This document shows, piece by piece, positions 1 to 10,340 of a DNA stretch of 13,669 nt. Origin of the DNA: Conidiobolus incongruus B7586 (Eukaryota > Entomophthoromycota > Entomophthoromycetes > Entomophthorales > Conidiobolaceae); assembly GCA_000697335.1 (NCBI GenBank), contig JNEM01015216.1, positions 1 through 13,669 on the forward strand, written 5' to 3'. Each line of letters opens with the position of its first letter. Positions within the stretch are counted from its first letter, which is position 1. Under the pieces are notes generated by a model. The model saw only the letters and a list, made by a program, of their open reading frames with translations. It did not search any database and was not told where the DNA came from. The position numbers were made by a program, and so were the translations under genes.

Positions 1-241
1 GCCAAACTCCGTTAGTATTCCATTAAATCAATTGGAGAAAGAACTTGACACCCTTCATACCAAGCATGATCTCAGTAAACCATTCTACTTTCTGTGTAGA
101 TTGGGCAACGACAGTCAATTGGCTGTTGAGCTATATAAGCGCTATCTCAACGAAAAGGGAGAAAGCAGAGTTATCAAAGATATTCAAGGTGGGCTTTTGA
201 GTTGGACCAATGAGGTTGATAAAGATTTCCCAATTTATTAA
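1..241 (+). CDS. UBA4: UBA4/MOCS3-type sulfurtransferase, C-terminal rhodanese domain (partial, 5' end outside window)
   Basis: Reading in frame from base 2 gives 79 codons ending in TAA at 239-241, with no start in the window, so this is the 3' end of a longer gene. The peptide begins PNSVSIPL, has the rhodanese active-site loop CRLGNDSQ with its catalytic Cys, and ends IQGGLLSWTNEVDKDFPIY. This is the usual C-terminus of Uba4/MOCS3, where the rhodanese domain follows an E1-like adenylyltransferase domain. In the family, the protein activates the C-terminus of Urm1 (and of MoaD-type carriers in organisms making molybdopterin) and passes sulfur on for thiolation of tRNA wobble uridine, in the cytosol. 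The E1 domain cannot be checked here. The gene converges on TOP2, with 259 bp between the stops. A stand-alone rhodanese is the main alternative, but the loop and the tail fit Uba4/MOCS3 better. Confidence 0.82.
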   Translation, partial: PNSVSIPLNQLEKELDTLHTKHDLSKPFYFLCRLGNDSQLAVELYKRYLNEKGESRVIKDIQGGLLSWTNEVDKDFPIY

Positions 242-500
242 ATCAAAGAGTACTATAGATTTTACATCATTTTAAATTAATTATTATAATAAAGTAGTTT
301 TGAAGAAATTTTACCCAAGTGAATTTTTTATCAAATATTAATATATAGACTTGAATTGCATAAAAAATTAAAATAAAATAATTTAAAATGATAAAAAATT
401 TAAATTTAATTAAAATTTACTTATTTGAGAACGTTAACAGTTGATAGTAATTATAGCAATAGAAACTTGAAAAAAGTCCAGAGTATAGTATATATTAAAA
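242..500. other. Convergent 3' spacer between UBA4 and TOP2
   Basis: This short AT-rich stretch separates two converging stop codons and must hold the 3' untranslated ends of both transcripts. I see no open frame of note and no RNA gene. AATAAA at 288-293 is the best polyadenylation candidate for the plus-strand gene. Confidence 0.6.
288..293 (+). terminator. Candidate poly(A) signal AATAAA for UBA4
   Basis: A canonical AATAAA hexamer lies 47 bases after the UBA4 stop. In sequence this AT-rich the hexamer arises often by chance, so its position is the only support. Confidence 0.3.
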
Positions 501-3500
501 TCACTCAAAATCATCATCATTGTTATCGAAATAGTCATCTGTATCGTCATTCTCTTCATCGCTTGAGCTAATAACCTTATAGCTTCGCTTGGTAGCAGTT
601 CCTCTACGTGGCATAGACCTAGGCTGCACAGGAGATGACACTTGAGGTTCGTCATTTTCAGATAAATCAGAGTCAATGACTTTAGCTTTGGATTTAGTGG
701 TTGATTTAGCAGCTGAAGTAGTTTTCTTACCAGTCTGCTTAGGTTTTGAAGCGCTGGTGGAAGCTTTGGGGTCATCATTACCAGACAACTCAGGGTCAAC
801 GATAATTGATTTGGATTTAGAAGATGATTTAGCAATTGAAGTAGCATTCTTTGAATCCTGCTTAAAGTTTGAAGCATTGATAAAAGCTTCAGGTCCATCA
901 TTGTCAAAGAAATCACATGAAAATACAGAAGATTGCGCAAAAGGATCCGAGACCTTAGCAGTGGGAGGATCAGAATCATCCGTATTGGCGACTTGAGTAT
1001 CAACTTTTGCTTTTTTCACGGCACTTGATTTTTCTGGAGAACTTCGTATAATTTTAACTACATCATCTTCGTCCTTGTCGGAATCCAAAACAAAGACATT
1101 TTCTGCAGGTTTTTCTGGTTTTATAATAAATTGGTCCATTGTGGACTGACCACTTAGTGATTTAGTGGATGTACTTGTAGCCTTGCGTTTGGCACTAGGT
1201 TTTGGATCGAAATCACCGTCATCATCTGGCTTGTTAGGTTTAGCTGCAGCACTGGTTCGTTTACCTTTACCCTTCTTATTACGATTTGATCCGCCCAAAG
1301 TACTGGATTCTTGTTCAATTCTATCAAGCTCAAGAATTCTTTCCCATTCTTTTTCAATATTCTGAAGATCAATCTCCCACAAATCATATGGAGTTCTTGA
1401 AAGAAGTAATTCGAGCTCCTTTTGAGTATTATCTTTTTCTTTAAGTAGTTTATCTACTTTTTCCTGCGTCAAATTGTAGATTGGCATATTCAGTAAATAG
1501 TCATAATCTTTAGAGTTTTCAACAGAATCGCTATCTTCTTCATCGTTAACTACATGACCACCAGGAGGGAATGGAAGATAATTTTTATTTCTCAAATCTT
1601 TAACAATATCCTTTTTCTTCCTATTATTGATCTTGAGAGTTCCTTTAATAACTTCGAGAATAAATCGAACTTTTTCACTTATCTTATCAAAATCTGTCTT
1701 CAATAAACTCGATAAATGTTTCTTTCTTTCGATATAATATTTGAGTCGGATTTCATAAAACTCTTCTAGAATTTCTTCCGGGGAGCCATATTTTTTGATG
1801 CGGCTTTCACTATCAAAGCAAACCATATTGGATGTACTCATTTGCGAAATTAAACCAAAACGAGTCAATAGCCCGACTTTTTCAGCTTCAGCCATTTGAC
1901 TATCTGTCAAGGTAATTCTAAAATCAATAAGAGAGTTACCACTATAATCCTGGAATCCTTTGATAATTTTGTCTTGAGTTTGCCATTTTTCCAACTGCTT
2001 CTTGTAGGCCTCGGTCCATGTACGAATAGGTAATTCGGTAATCCTTAAAGTGTTAGTACCTGTCTTTTCGATCACTCCCTCAACACGCCATTTTTGAGAA
2101 TCAACTTGAACAAATTTGCCTTTGAATCCACGATACCATGGAGCCATAGGAACGATTGGTTCATTCTTCATGCGGCGACGCAAATTATCGATGATATCTT
2201 GTGGGTTGTAGTTAGGAATAAATGTGCTCCAACCAGTACCAATACCTTCCGAACCATTGACCAAAACCATTGGAATGACAGGAACATACCATTCTGGTTC
2301 AATCTTCTTATTTTCTTCCTCTTGCTGAGTGAGAATGGGATCATCATGAATATGATAAATAGCACGGGTAATATTTGCTAATTTGGTGGAAAGATAACGA
2401 GGTGCACCAGCATCTTTGCCACCTTGCAATCTAGTACCGAATTGACCCTCGGGAACTAAAAGATTAATGTTGCAATTTCCTACGTAGTCATTGGCCATTG
2501 ATATGATGGTGGAATGTAAACTCTGTTCACCGTGGTGGTAAGCAGTGTGGAGCGAAATATAACCACCTAACTGTTCAACTTTGATAGATTCTTTGAGATC
2601 ATACTTGAAACAACCAAAAAGAATCTTACGCTGACCAGGTTTGAATGAATCTACAACAGAGGGGATAGAACGAATATTATCCGCCATACTGAATAAAATC
2701 AGTTCATTATTTATAAAATCACTATGTCGAATTTCTGGCGCTGTGACATCCAAATAAGTTCCAGGTCGATATCCTCTGAGCCATTGCTTACGAGCTTCGG
2801 CCTTATCTTTACTAAATACAAGTTTAATATCCTCTCGTTCGGAATCTGTACATACAGCAAAATTCTTTTGATGGATCTCGAGCTTTGAGAAATACTCGCG
2901 GGCTTCTTCTTTTGTAGAAGTGGCCAAACCTTTGTAATATTTGGGCTTCCATCCAGCAGAGTTACTAGTCTCTTCTCTCCATCTCTCATATTCAGGTAAA
3001 TTAAAGAACACTTGGGTTTTCTTATTCTTAGTGACTTTAACAATTGGAGTAATAAACTGCTTCAAAAATCCTGGGATTTTTAATAGAGAAGGGAAAAAGT
3101 GATCAAGATAATTAATGATTAGACCTTTGATGTGTGAACCATCATGATCCTGATCTGTCATAATCATCAAATGACCATAGCGAAGGTCAGATGTATCAGT
3201 ATATACTTTTCCCGTCTTTAATCCGAGAATTTTTTTGATATTATTCAGCTCATCATTATTATTGATTTGTTTGAAAGAAGCATCTCGAACATTTAAAATT
3301 TTACCTCGCAAAGGATATACACCAAAGTACTCAGGCCCTACTACTGAAAAACCTGATAGTACTAAATTCTTCGCTGAGTTACCTTCGGTCAGAATTAGAG
3401 TACAATCTTTCGATTTTGCTGTGCCAGCATAAATGGCATCAGTAAGATTATCAATACCCGTAATTGATTTAACTTTGTCACCATCGGATTTAGTAGCATT

Positions 3501-5140
3501 TTTTTGATCCTTCTTATCTAAAACGTTTTTGACTGAATCCACGATCTCGGAGTTCCTGAGAGCTTTTTTGAACGTATCCGAAACATTGAACGCAGAACCA
3601 AACCTGCTTGAAGGTAGTGTCATATTCTCTTTAGTTTGAGAATCAAAAGAAGGATTTTCAATCAAACAATTAACAAACAACATCATCTGATTTTTGATGT
3701 CAGATGATTTAGTTTTGGAATTTTTTTTATCAATACGCTCGCGAATTATATTCACAATTTTATCAGCTACATGATTTAAATGAGTACCACCTTTAGGTGT
3801 GGAGATTGAGTTTACAAAGCTCATGTGTTGGAAATCTCGGTCAGATTTACAAGCGATTACCTCCCATCGAGTATTGGACTTATCATGATAGAGTTTAGGC
3901 TTGTTGCCTTCCTCATCTATAGATAAATACAGCTCTGCGTATTCTTTAAAGTTCTTAATCGCTATTTTTGATCCATTCAAATACACATTGACATCTTTAA
4001 CACAACCTGCTAAATCATAAACACGTCTTTTCAATAAAGCAACGGCATCCTCGTCCAAGCGATCCATACCGAATTTTGCCAAGTCGGGTTTAAACGAAAT
4101 TCTAGTATACTCCTCCTTCTTTGAGTTTTTCAAAATTTTGGGAGGATTGAGTACGGACATATTGTTGGTAAATTTTTGATAATACTTCAGTTCAGACTCT
4201 TTACTAGCAGTTTCAACAATGAATTCAGTACTGAAAATATTACAAAGTTTAGCACCGTAACCGTTACGACCACCAGTCACTTTTTTATCCGAGTCATTAT
4301 AGTTGGAACTAGTGAGTAAATGACCAAAGATTAATTCGGGAACGTAGACCTTTTCTTTTTGATGCATTTGAATAGGGATCCCTTTACCATCATTGTGAAC
4401 CGAAATAAAATTGTTTTCTGGATCAATGGTGACCTTAATATTTCTCATACTGGGATCACGCTGTTTATTATCGGCAGCATTAACTAAAATTTCATCGAAA
4501 ATTTTATAGAAACCGGGAGAAATATTGATAGTTTTCTTAATCATTTTCTTGCTTTCCTCATCAAAGATCCACAGTTCCTGTTCGTTGCGTTCTGTGGATC
4601 CAATATAAGTATCGGGACGAAGTAAAATGTGTTCGAGCTGAGTTTTCTTTTGGTAAATCTGTTCGATTGTTTTTCCTTTTTCCAAATCACGGAATTCTTC
4701 CTGAGGAGGTGAAGGCTCATCAGCTTCTTCTGAGTTTTGGTCGTTTTGTTCACTTTGTTCATTCTGATCGGTGGTAAAGGAACCTTCGTTTTGCTTAAGG
4801 AAATCGGTGATTAGTGATCCTGCCTTTTTCTTCGTAACTCTAGGCTTTGAAGGTTTTTTGGCCAATGACGTTTCACTGTTCGCGTCGGTGGAAGTTTCGC
4901 CGTCAACTTTTAGACGCTTCTTGGGATTTGCTTTAGTCGAAGCCTAAAAATCCAAAATTAAAAATTAAAATAAAAGTAAAAGATGGTATATATACATATA
5001 TATATCTAACTTACTTTTGAAGTCGTCTTACCTGTTCCATTTTTATAAGTGGACTTCTTAAGTTGACTAACTTCAAAGTCGGAGTCGTCATCAACCTGAA
5101 ACGAGCTATCATTATTATATTCGGATTCATCGGATGGCAT
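501..5140 (-). CDS. TOP2: DNA topoisomerase II (type IIA), two exons, 1522 aa
   Basis: ATP-driven double-strand passage enzyme that decatenates and relaxes chromosomes in the nucleus. Exon 1 is 5140-5015 (42 codons) and exon 2 is 4943-501; the intron is 4944-5014. The ATG at 5140 has an in-frame TAA four codons upstream. Seen in order: an NLS-like PKKRLKV (about residues 49-55); the GHKL ATPase domain with N-box EILVNAADN (E193, N197), NDGKGIP and lid GGRNGYGAKL; the transducer QTK (478-480); the TOPRIM domain with EGNSAK (E562) and DQDHDG (D639, D641, D643); the winged helix with FKPGQRK and catalytic Tyr892 (codon 2394-2396) in GAPRYLSTK; the EGIGTGWS tower region; then a long Lys/Ser-rich C-terminal tail ending in an acidic stretch. 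The length fits the family (yeast about 1430, human about 1530). The EGDSA motif reads EGNSA, and the tail carries a tandem duplication. The identification is not in doubt. Confidence 0.97.
658..903 (-). repeat. Tandem in-frame duplication (2 x 123 bp) in the TOP2 C-terminal tail
   Basis: Plus-strand segments 658-780 and 781-903 align without gaps. My hand count gives 35 mismatches in 123 positions, about 72% identity. The period is exactly 41 codons, so the reading frame is kept. Both protein units (about residues 1390-1430 and 1431-1471) follow the pattern acidic start, Ala/Ser, Lys-rich, KS..KS, hydrophobic-D, LS.ND. The divergence suggests an old duplication rather than a recent array. 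The antisense strand happens to stay open across the repeat, which is a by-product of its composition. Confidence 0.85.
4944..5014 (-). other. TOP2 intron (71 nt)
   Basis: On the minus strand the exon ends in AAA before a strong GTAAGT donor, and the intron ends in a T-rich TTTTTAG acceptor. Splicing in phase 0 joins residue Lys42 to Ala43 and gives one open frame from the ATG to the TOP2 stop. The intron contains a short TA-rich run. A second GTAAGA donor 17 nt upstream (intron would begin at 5031) would bring in a stop within four codons, so it is not the productive site. Confidence 0.85.
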
Positions 5141-5714
5141 ATCAATCAATTAATCTAATTATAAAGATTAAGGAATTAAAATTAAAATTTAGCTTAGTTT
5201 AATTCAACCAATTGATTTGATTTGTTTCGATATTAATGTGTTATCCCTGTAATTAATTATTTATAAAATTTATTTAATGCTAAATCTTTATGGGAAGTTT
5301 GTTTAATTTACTTTATTTCAAAATATCATTTTAATCACATTATAAATATATCATTGTTGATAATAATATAAAATAATTTATGAATCATACTATTTACAAT
5401 GCTTGATCTAATTTAAAACCTAATAACTGGATCTATGTGGTAAATAAGAATTTAAAAATAAAAATAAAAATATCTGATTACTCTAATAAATCTGTTTATA
5501 TCAACAAATTTAATTTTTAAATATATAATCAAAAGCTAATACCTTAATTAAAGAACAAAATCATTCATTTGATACAAATGTCAAATAAATGAATAATTTA
5601 TTTGTTATTTATTGTCACTATATAAGATTTATTTCAAATTATTCAAATATTAACTTAAAAAAAGATATATTATTTAATTTATGATTTTTTCAAATATTTT
5701 GTTAGTTTTTGAGG

Positions 5715-5753
<39 letters not shown>

Positions 5754-6630
5754 CTTAAATTTAACTTAATTAATACTAAAATAAAATATATACCTTATAA
5801 TTTAACAAAAGTTTAGAAAAAAATAAAATAGTTAAAATCAAATAAAATTAACTAATATATAATATAATCAAAGGTTCTTATATTAAACTTTTTATATAAA
5901 CTTTTAATTGAAAATAAAAAACATATTAAGTTAAAATAATTTTTTTACAAATTAATAAGCAAATAATTTATTTATAAGTGAATATCAATTGTTATAATAA
6001 ATTATGATAATATGTAAAGTTTTATTTAATTTTAAAAGTAAATTAATTAATAATTAGTATTATATTTTTATAAAAATAAAATAATTTTAAAATGATGTTT
6101 TTATTATAATCTAAAGATATTTATTGTTTTATATAATAATTATAAAATACATCAAGTTAATTTTATAAAAGATTTTCTATATAAATGAATTAAAAAACTG
6201 CTATATCTAGTATATTTATTAAATTACAACTTATATAATTATAATTACTTTAAGCAATTAAAAAATATGCTTAATATAAAAACTCCTATAAACAAATTAA
6301 ATTGATTTGTAAAACATCAAATTTCAGTCTTTAATAAAAAGAACTATTTTTAAGTGTTAGGAGTTTATTAAAAATATAGCAAAAAATATTAATAATAAAA
6401 AACATATTAATTTTATATTTTTTTTATTTTTATATATCATATATCAGCAATTATATTTAAATTTGATTTTAAAATCATGCCATTATTTAATTTCTGTAGT
6501 AATACGATCAAATTTTAACAATTTTGTGTATATTTATTGAGTTTTTTTAGATTATGATTAAAGATTACACTTAGTGGACTGAAGAATAATTTTATATTAA
6601 TATTTTAATTACATGCATTTAATTTATGAT
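5141..6630. other. AT-rich spacer between TOP2 and the RhoGAP-like gene
   Basis: This 1.49-kb stretch must contain the TOP2 promoter (next to 5140) and the 3' end of the RhoGAP-like transcript (next to 6631), since both genes run on the minus strand. Hand-counted lines between 5941 and 6120 are about 10% G+C. I find no open frame of useful length on either strand and no tRNA-like or other RNA structure. TATA-like words are everywhere, so no promoter element can be singled out. It holds a (TA)n tract at 5721-5752 and, near the 3' end, a 13-base word also present at 9667. Confidence 0.7.
5721..5752. repeat. (TA)n microsatellite, about 16 units
   Basis: An uninterrupted alternating TA run of 32 bases lies in the spacer upstream of TOP2. 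Such tracts can extrude cruciforms and are prone to slippage; no function is implied. Confidence 0.9.
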
Positions 6631-8401
6631 TTAAAATTTAATTCCAGCTTCTCTTAATACACTTAACTCCCACTTAAAACCCTGGATGACTTTCTCAGGG
6701 ATAACAATTGCAAAGGTAGGATCTAAGAACAGTTCCCGACCCCTATGAATAAGACATCCCCAGCAAAAGTTCCATCTTTGAATATCTTTGATATTGCCGA
6801 ATAAGTCAGCTGGGATGATGGGGAGCACAATGGCGAGTGAGAAGGCATCAATCGGATCTTTACTAGCTGTCGAGTAGTACATAATGTGAAGTGTTAGTTG
6901 AATGATCCTTTGCAATAGGTGAAACTTCCACGAGCCTAAGCCCAGAAGTAATCGAATTAAGTGTACTTCTTCAAGATCAGGACACCATTGGAAATTGACG
7001 GCTCCACTCCAATTGTGACTGGATGCTTGTGGTGGTGTTGGTGGCATTAGCGACATGATAGATTGAGCGACGGCAACGGGGATCAGTCCATTCATATTTT
7101 TGATAGCGTGCTTTAAGTGGGACGCAATGAGCTTTGGATCGTATTTGATGGGAATCGGCGTGAGTAACTCCCTCTCCGAACTTGTGACAGATTCCGAGTT
7201 GGAAGTATTCTGAGACGATTCGGAATTCATGCTCTGGTGGTACTTGACTATGCCTATCTCATTGATTTGACGTAATTGGCTTTGGTCACATCCCTCTCTG
7301 AACCAGTGACTTGGACTCTCTGTGAAACTTGTAATTGTTTCGTAATCTAGCAAATACTCTACACTCAGTTGAAATTCTAACACCCAGTTATCGGGTACGG
7401 GTTCTGAAGTTGCTATCGGGATACTTTTGATCAGTTGGTGAAATAAAACAGCGGGAAAGATTGGTGATTTGGGGCGAGTTAAACATTCCATCAGTTGTAA
7501 TACTACCATTTCAATGGTGATTTTTTTAGAATTTACATTACTATAAGATAGGGAAGAATCGAGTGAAGATCGAGATGCGTGAGCAAATGATGGCATATTA
7601 ATGGATGATTGCGATGAAAGTGTAGCTCGTCTTGATCTTGGTGACGAAGGCATATAATTGGATTTGGTATCAAGATAATTGTACCCAAGATGAATTGCGT
7701 AAATGGTATCTTCATTTTTACTCATCAATGACGCCAGTTTGGGAAAACCCGCAATTGTGATCAAATGGGGCAGCATCTGATTGTTCGCAATCGCTAATTT
7801 CGTCGCAGCAAATCCATACAATCTACAGAATTGAGTCAAAAACCACCAGTGATCGATATTGGGATCCTCGCCAGTATCTGCAACAGCTTGCCAGCAGCAC
7901 TTGATCACTCTCAGGAGGTACTCTCGCGGAATTAACTTCTCCGACGCACCACCTCCTGGAGGACTATAAGTAAGAATTTCTTTTTGGCGAATCCCCCAAG
8001 CAACAGCTTTAGCGCGATCTAATTTGGTTCTTGCACCGTCTTCGGAAAATAAATAACATACCAATTTCAGTACCAGTAGAGGGGCATAAGTAGTAAAGTT
8101 ATCGATAGATTCATGGCTAAATTCTCTATTGCTGCGGATTTGTTCTTGTACATTACGTAATCTTTCATAGTTGATCCTCTAGATTAAATTGATATCAGCT
8201 TCAAAATGAATTAACTATATAAAATAAGCTTACCTTTTTAGCCGAGTTCTTCTTAGCTTTTTGGAACATACTCGTGAAGAAATGATACATTTTGGACCAT
8301 CTTTCGGGCTTATGCTGACTAATTGCCACTGATATAATACTTTCCGACTGTCCCAAAGGATTGGAGGTGGATATACTTTGAGAATCTCTAGATCTTTCCA
8401 T
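6631..8401 (-). CDS. Divergent RhoGAP-domain protein, two exons, 571 aa
   Basis: Exon 1 is 8401-8234 (56 codons) and exon 2 is 8178-6631 (514 codons plus TAA). The ATG at 8401 has an in-frame TAG four codons upstream. The C-terminal half shows a RhoGAP-like order of motifs: SHWFREG followed by SQLRQINE (about 346-362), where Arg350 sits at the arginine-finger position; DPKLIASHLKHAI (about 403-415), with Lys412 matching the conserved LK of the domain; and FSLAIVLP (about 502-509), matching NLAIVFGP. If this is right, the protein stimulates GTP hydrolysis by a Rho-type GTPase at membranes or the cytoskeleton. Residues 1-230 form a helical, Trp-rich region I do not recognise; 230-270 is a Ser-rich linker and 369-394 a Ser/Thr-rich insert inside the domain. 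The Asn of NLAIVF is Ser here and the FLR arginine is Lys, so catalysis is uncertain. That it is a gene is sure; the family is a motif-level inference. Confidence 0.55.
8179..8233 (-). other. Intron of the RhoGAP-like gene (55 nt)
   Basis: On the minus strand, AAG is followed by GTAAGC and the intron ends in TTAATCTAG. Phase-0 splicing joins Lys56 to Arg57 and opens the frame through to the downstream coding block, which otherwise has no ATG at its 5' end. Confidence 0.85.
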
Positions 8402-8967
8402 AACTTTCCTCTATGGTTTAATATCAAAAATTGTTTATGTTTAATATTTTATCAGTTATTTCTGAGTATTAATGTTATACTATATATGTTATTTTGATAA
8501 GAAATTAAAAGTTGTTATTGTTATTAAATACAAACGAAATATTAAATTATTTAATTAGAAAAGGATTAAACACCATATATTAAATCAATGATCTATAATA
8601 CTCATATAATGTTTATTTATATATTTTTTGTTAGATATAATATTTTTCACATCAACATAAATCCAAAAATATACTATAAATTGCTTTGATTTTAACATTT
8701 CGTTGAATTTCTGGATATTTTTCAATTATTTTTGTTTTTAATAATTATAATTTAATTATAACAATATCATATTATAAGAACAATATTTAAAAAATTATTA
8801 TATAAAAACTTCTATAATTTATATCTTAATTATTTGATTGTATAAAATAGCAATATTCCAGAATACTGTGAAATTTTATAAATGTAAAATTAATGATCTA
8901 TAAATGATATTATTTTTCATTATTTTTAACATACTTAACCAAAATAATGTATAATATATGCATGGAA

Positions 8968-8987
8968 ATTGGGTGATGTAATCCAAT
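8968..8987. promoter_or_regulatory. Inverted CCAAT-box pair (ATTGG-N10-CCAAT)
   Basis: ATTGG at 8968-8972 and CCAAT at 8983-8987 form an inverted repeat around GTGATGTAAT, which itself resembles a bZIP half-site. CCAAT boxes bind the fungal HAP/NF-Y complex. The pair is unusually GC-rich for its surroundings and lies about 570 bp upstream of the RhoGAP-like ATG and 1.48 kb upstream of the kinase ATG. Function is inference only. Confidence 0.22.
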
Positions 8988-9540
8988 TTATCATATTCCA
9001 AGAATATATTATAATTATTATTTTTTCGATTAATCAGTTGTTTATTTTCAGATTTACAATTAAAATCTTTTGATACTAATTTAACGAAGTTTATTTCAAG
9101 TATTTTCTCATAAAAAATAAATTTTAAATATATTTATTTTAAATTATAAATGAGTTATTTTGTGATCGTGATTTTGTCTAATATAATAATATCAAAAACG
9201 TAAAATCTGTTAAAACTATTGATATAAAATTATCAATAATATATAAAATTTATTGAATGCCATTTAAAGTAATATTACTTCAATTTTCAAATTTAATACT
9301 CTATTAGACTAATTTTGAGAGTATTCATATATTTCACAATTATTACAATATCGGTATTATTTTAAGATGTTAAAGTTTAATACATAAAATGATGAGGAAT
9401 TTAATAATTATAGAATGATAAAATATTAATAAATTTTGTATTATTGAAAAATTGATTAAAAAATGTATATAAATATAATTATAACATTAAACATTTAGTC
9501 ATGAAAATTTAAAATAAATTAATGGAATATTTTTGAAAAT

Positions 9541-10340
9541 TTGGATCCTTTTTGTAACAGTGAAACGCTATGATTGAAATAAGAATTATCGAATAATTAG
9601 AGGCATTGATCACCATATTTTGGACATAGCTCTTCAATTTTTATCAATAAATTAATTGAATACCATTTAGTGGACTGAATTAGTACAATTTCGTATATTG
9701 ACTTTAATTTTAATAATAGCCTTTATAACAAAATTGATCAATCATAATTCTACTCCTAGGAATTGGTCTTATAATCATCTTTCTACCCCATTGACTACCT
9801 CTTTATAATACCTGAGCCAAGTTGATAAAATTTTACTCTTGAAAAGTTTCTAAAAATTTGGCTTCATCTGGCCTACTAACAAATTAATATTATAATAAAT
9901 ATGTAAAATGACAAATTTATCCAAAATTGACACACAATGATTGAGAATTGAAAATGAAATCGGTAATTGATATATTATATCTCAAAATAGTGTACATATT
10001 CGAGAAATTTGGATATTTCTATTGTATATGTCGATGTCAATATGGATAAAAGCGAGACACTCTTTCCTAACTTTGAAATTAATTGGTTATATTAAATTTG
10101 ATTGAAATTTTAACTGGTAATTTTGCTATACAATTCCATGATATGAATATCTTCCAATTCTCCAAAATTTAATGATAAAACTTTGTACATTGTTGTTAAT
10201 ATGGTTTGATCCATGGATTATTTGTTAGAAAGTGAAGGTAGTAGTTCCATTTGTTGTTATTAATCATAATCGAAATTATAGGTTACCCCTATTTAATTTT
10301 TGTTTCAAACTATTAATTTTATGGGAATAATCCTATGACT
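9541..10340. other. Composition island without an intact gene
   Basis: Base composition is closer to the exons than to the neighbouring spacer, and the long A/T runs of the flanks are missing. On the minus strand several 30-40-codon stretches with ordinary-looking codons occur in different frames (for example around 10000-10220), but they do not join and match no family I know. It could be an old decayed gene or element, or untranslated or regulatory DNA under constraint. Confidence 0.35.

Noticed and set aside
676-996. Plus-strand 106-codon open frame across the TOP2 tail
   Set aside because: It lies antisense to the duplicated TOP2 C-terminal coding units; the repeat's codon pattern keeps the opposite strand open. 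It has no independent features.
434-1003. Minus-strand 189-codon frame overlapping the TOP2 3' end
   Set aside because: It is an alternate frame of TOP2 exon 2, Leu/Met-rich because it is the shifted reading of the Ser/Lys/Asp-rich tail.
5032-5140. TOP2 exon 1 ending at the upstream GTAAGA donor
   Set aside because: Joining it to the downstream exon gives a stop within four codons, while the GTAAGT donor 17 nt later keeps the frame open through the whole protein.
5234-5243. TGTTATCCCT, matching 10 bases of the I-SceI homing site
   Set aside because: The match does not extend to the full 18-base site, and no homing endonuclease gene or mobile intron is nearby.
8230-8427. Longer minus-strand frame overlapping exon 1 of the RhoGAP-like gene
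   Set aside because: It is shifted relative to the frame that splices in phase 0 into the long downstream exon, and it joins to nothing.
8856-8865. TTCCAGAA resembling a heat-shock element (TTCnnGAA)
   Set aside because: Only one pair of half-sites is present. A functional element needs at least three, and the word is expected by chance in 2 kb.
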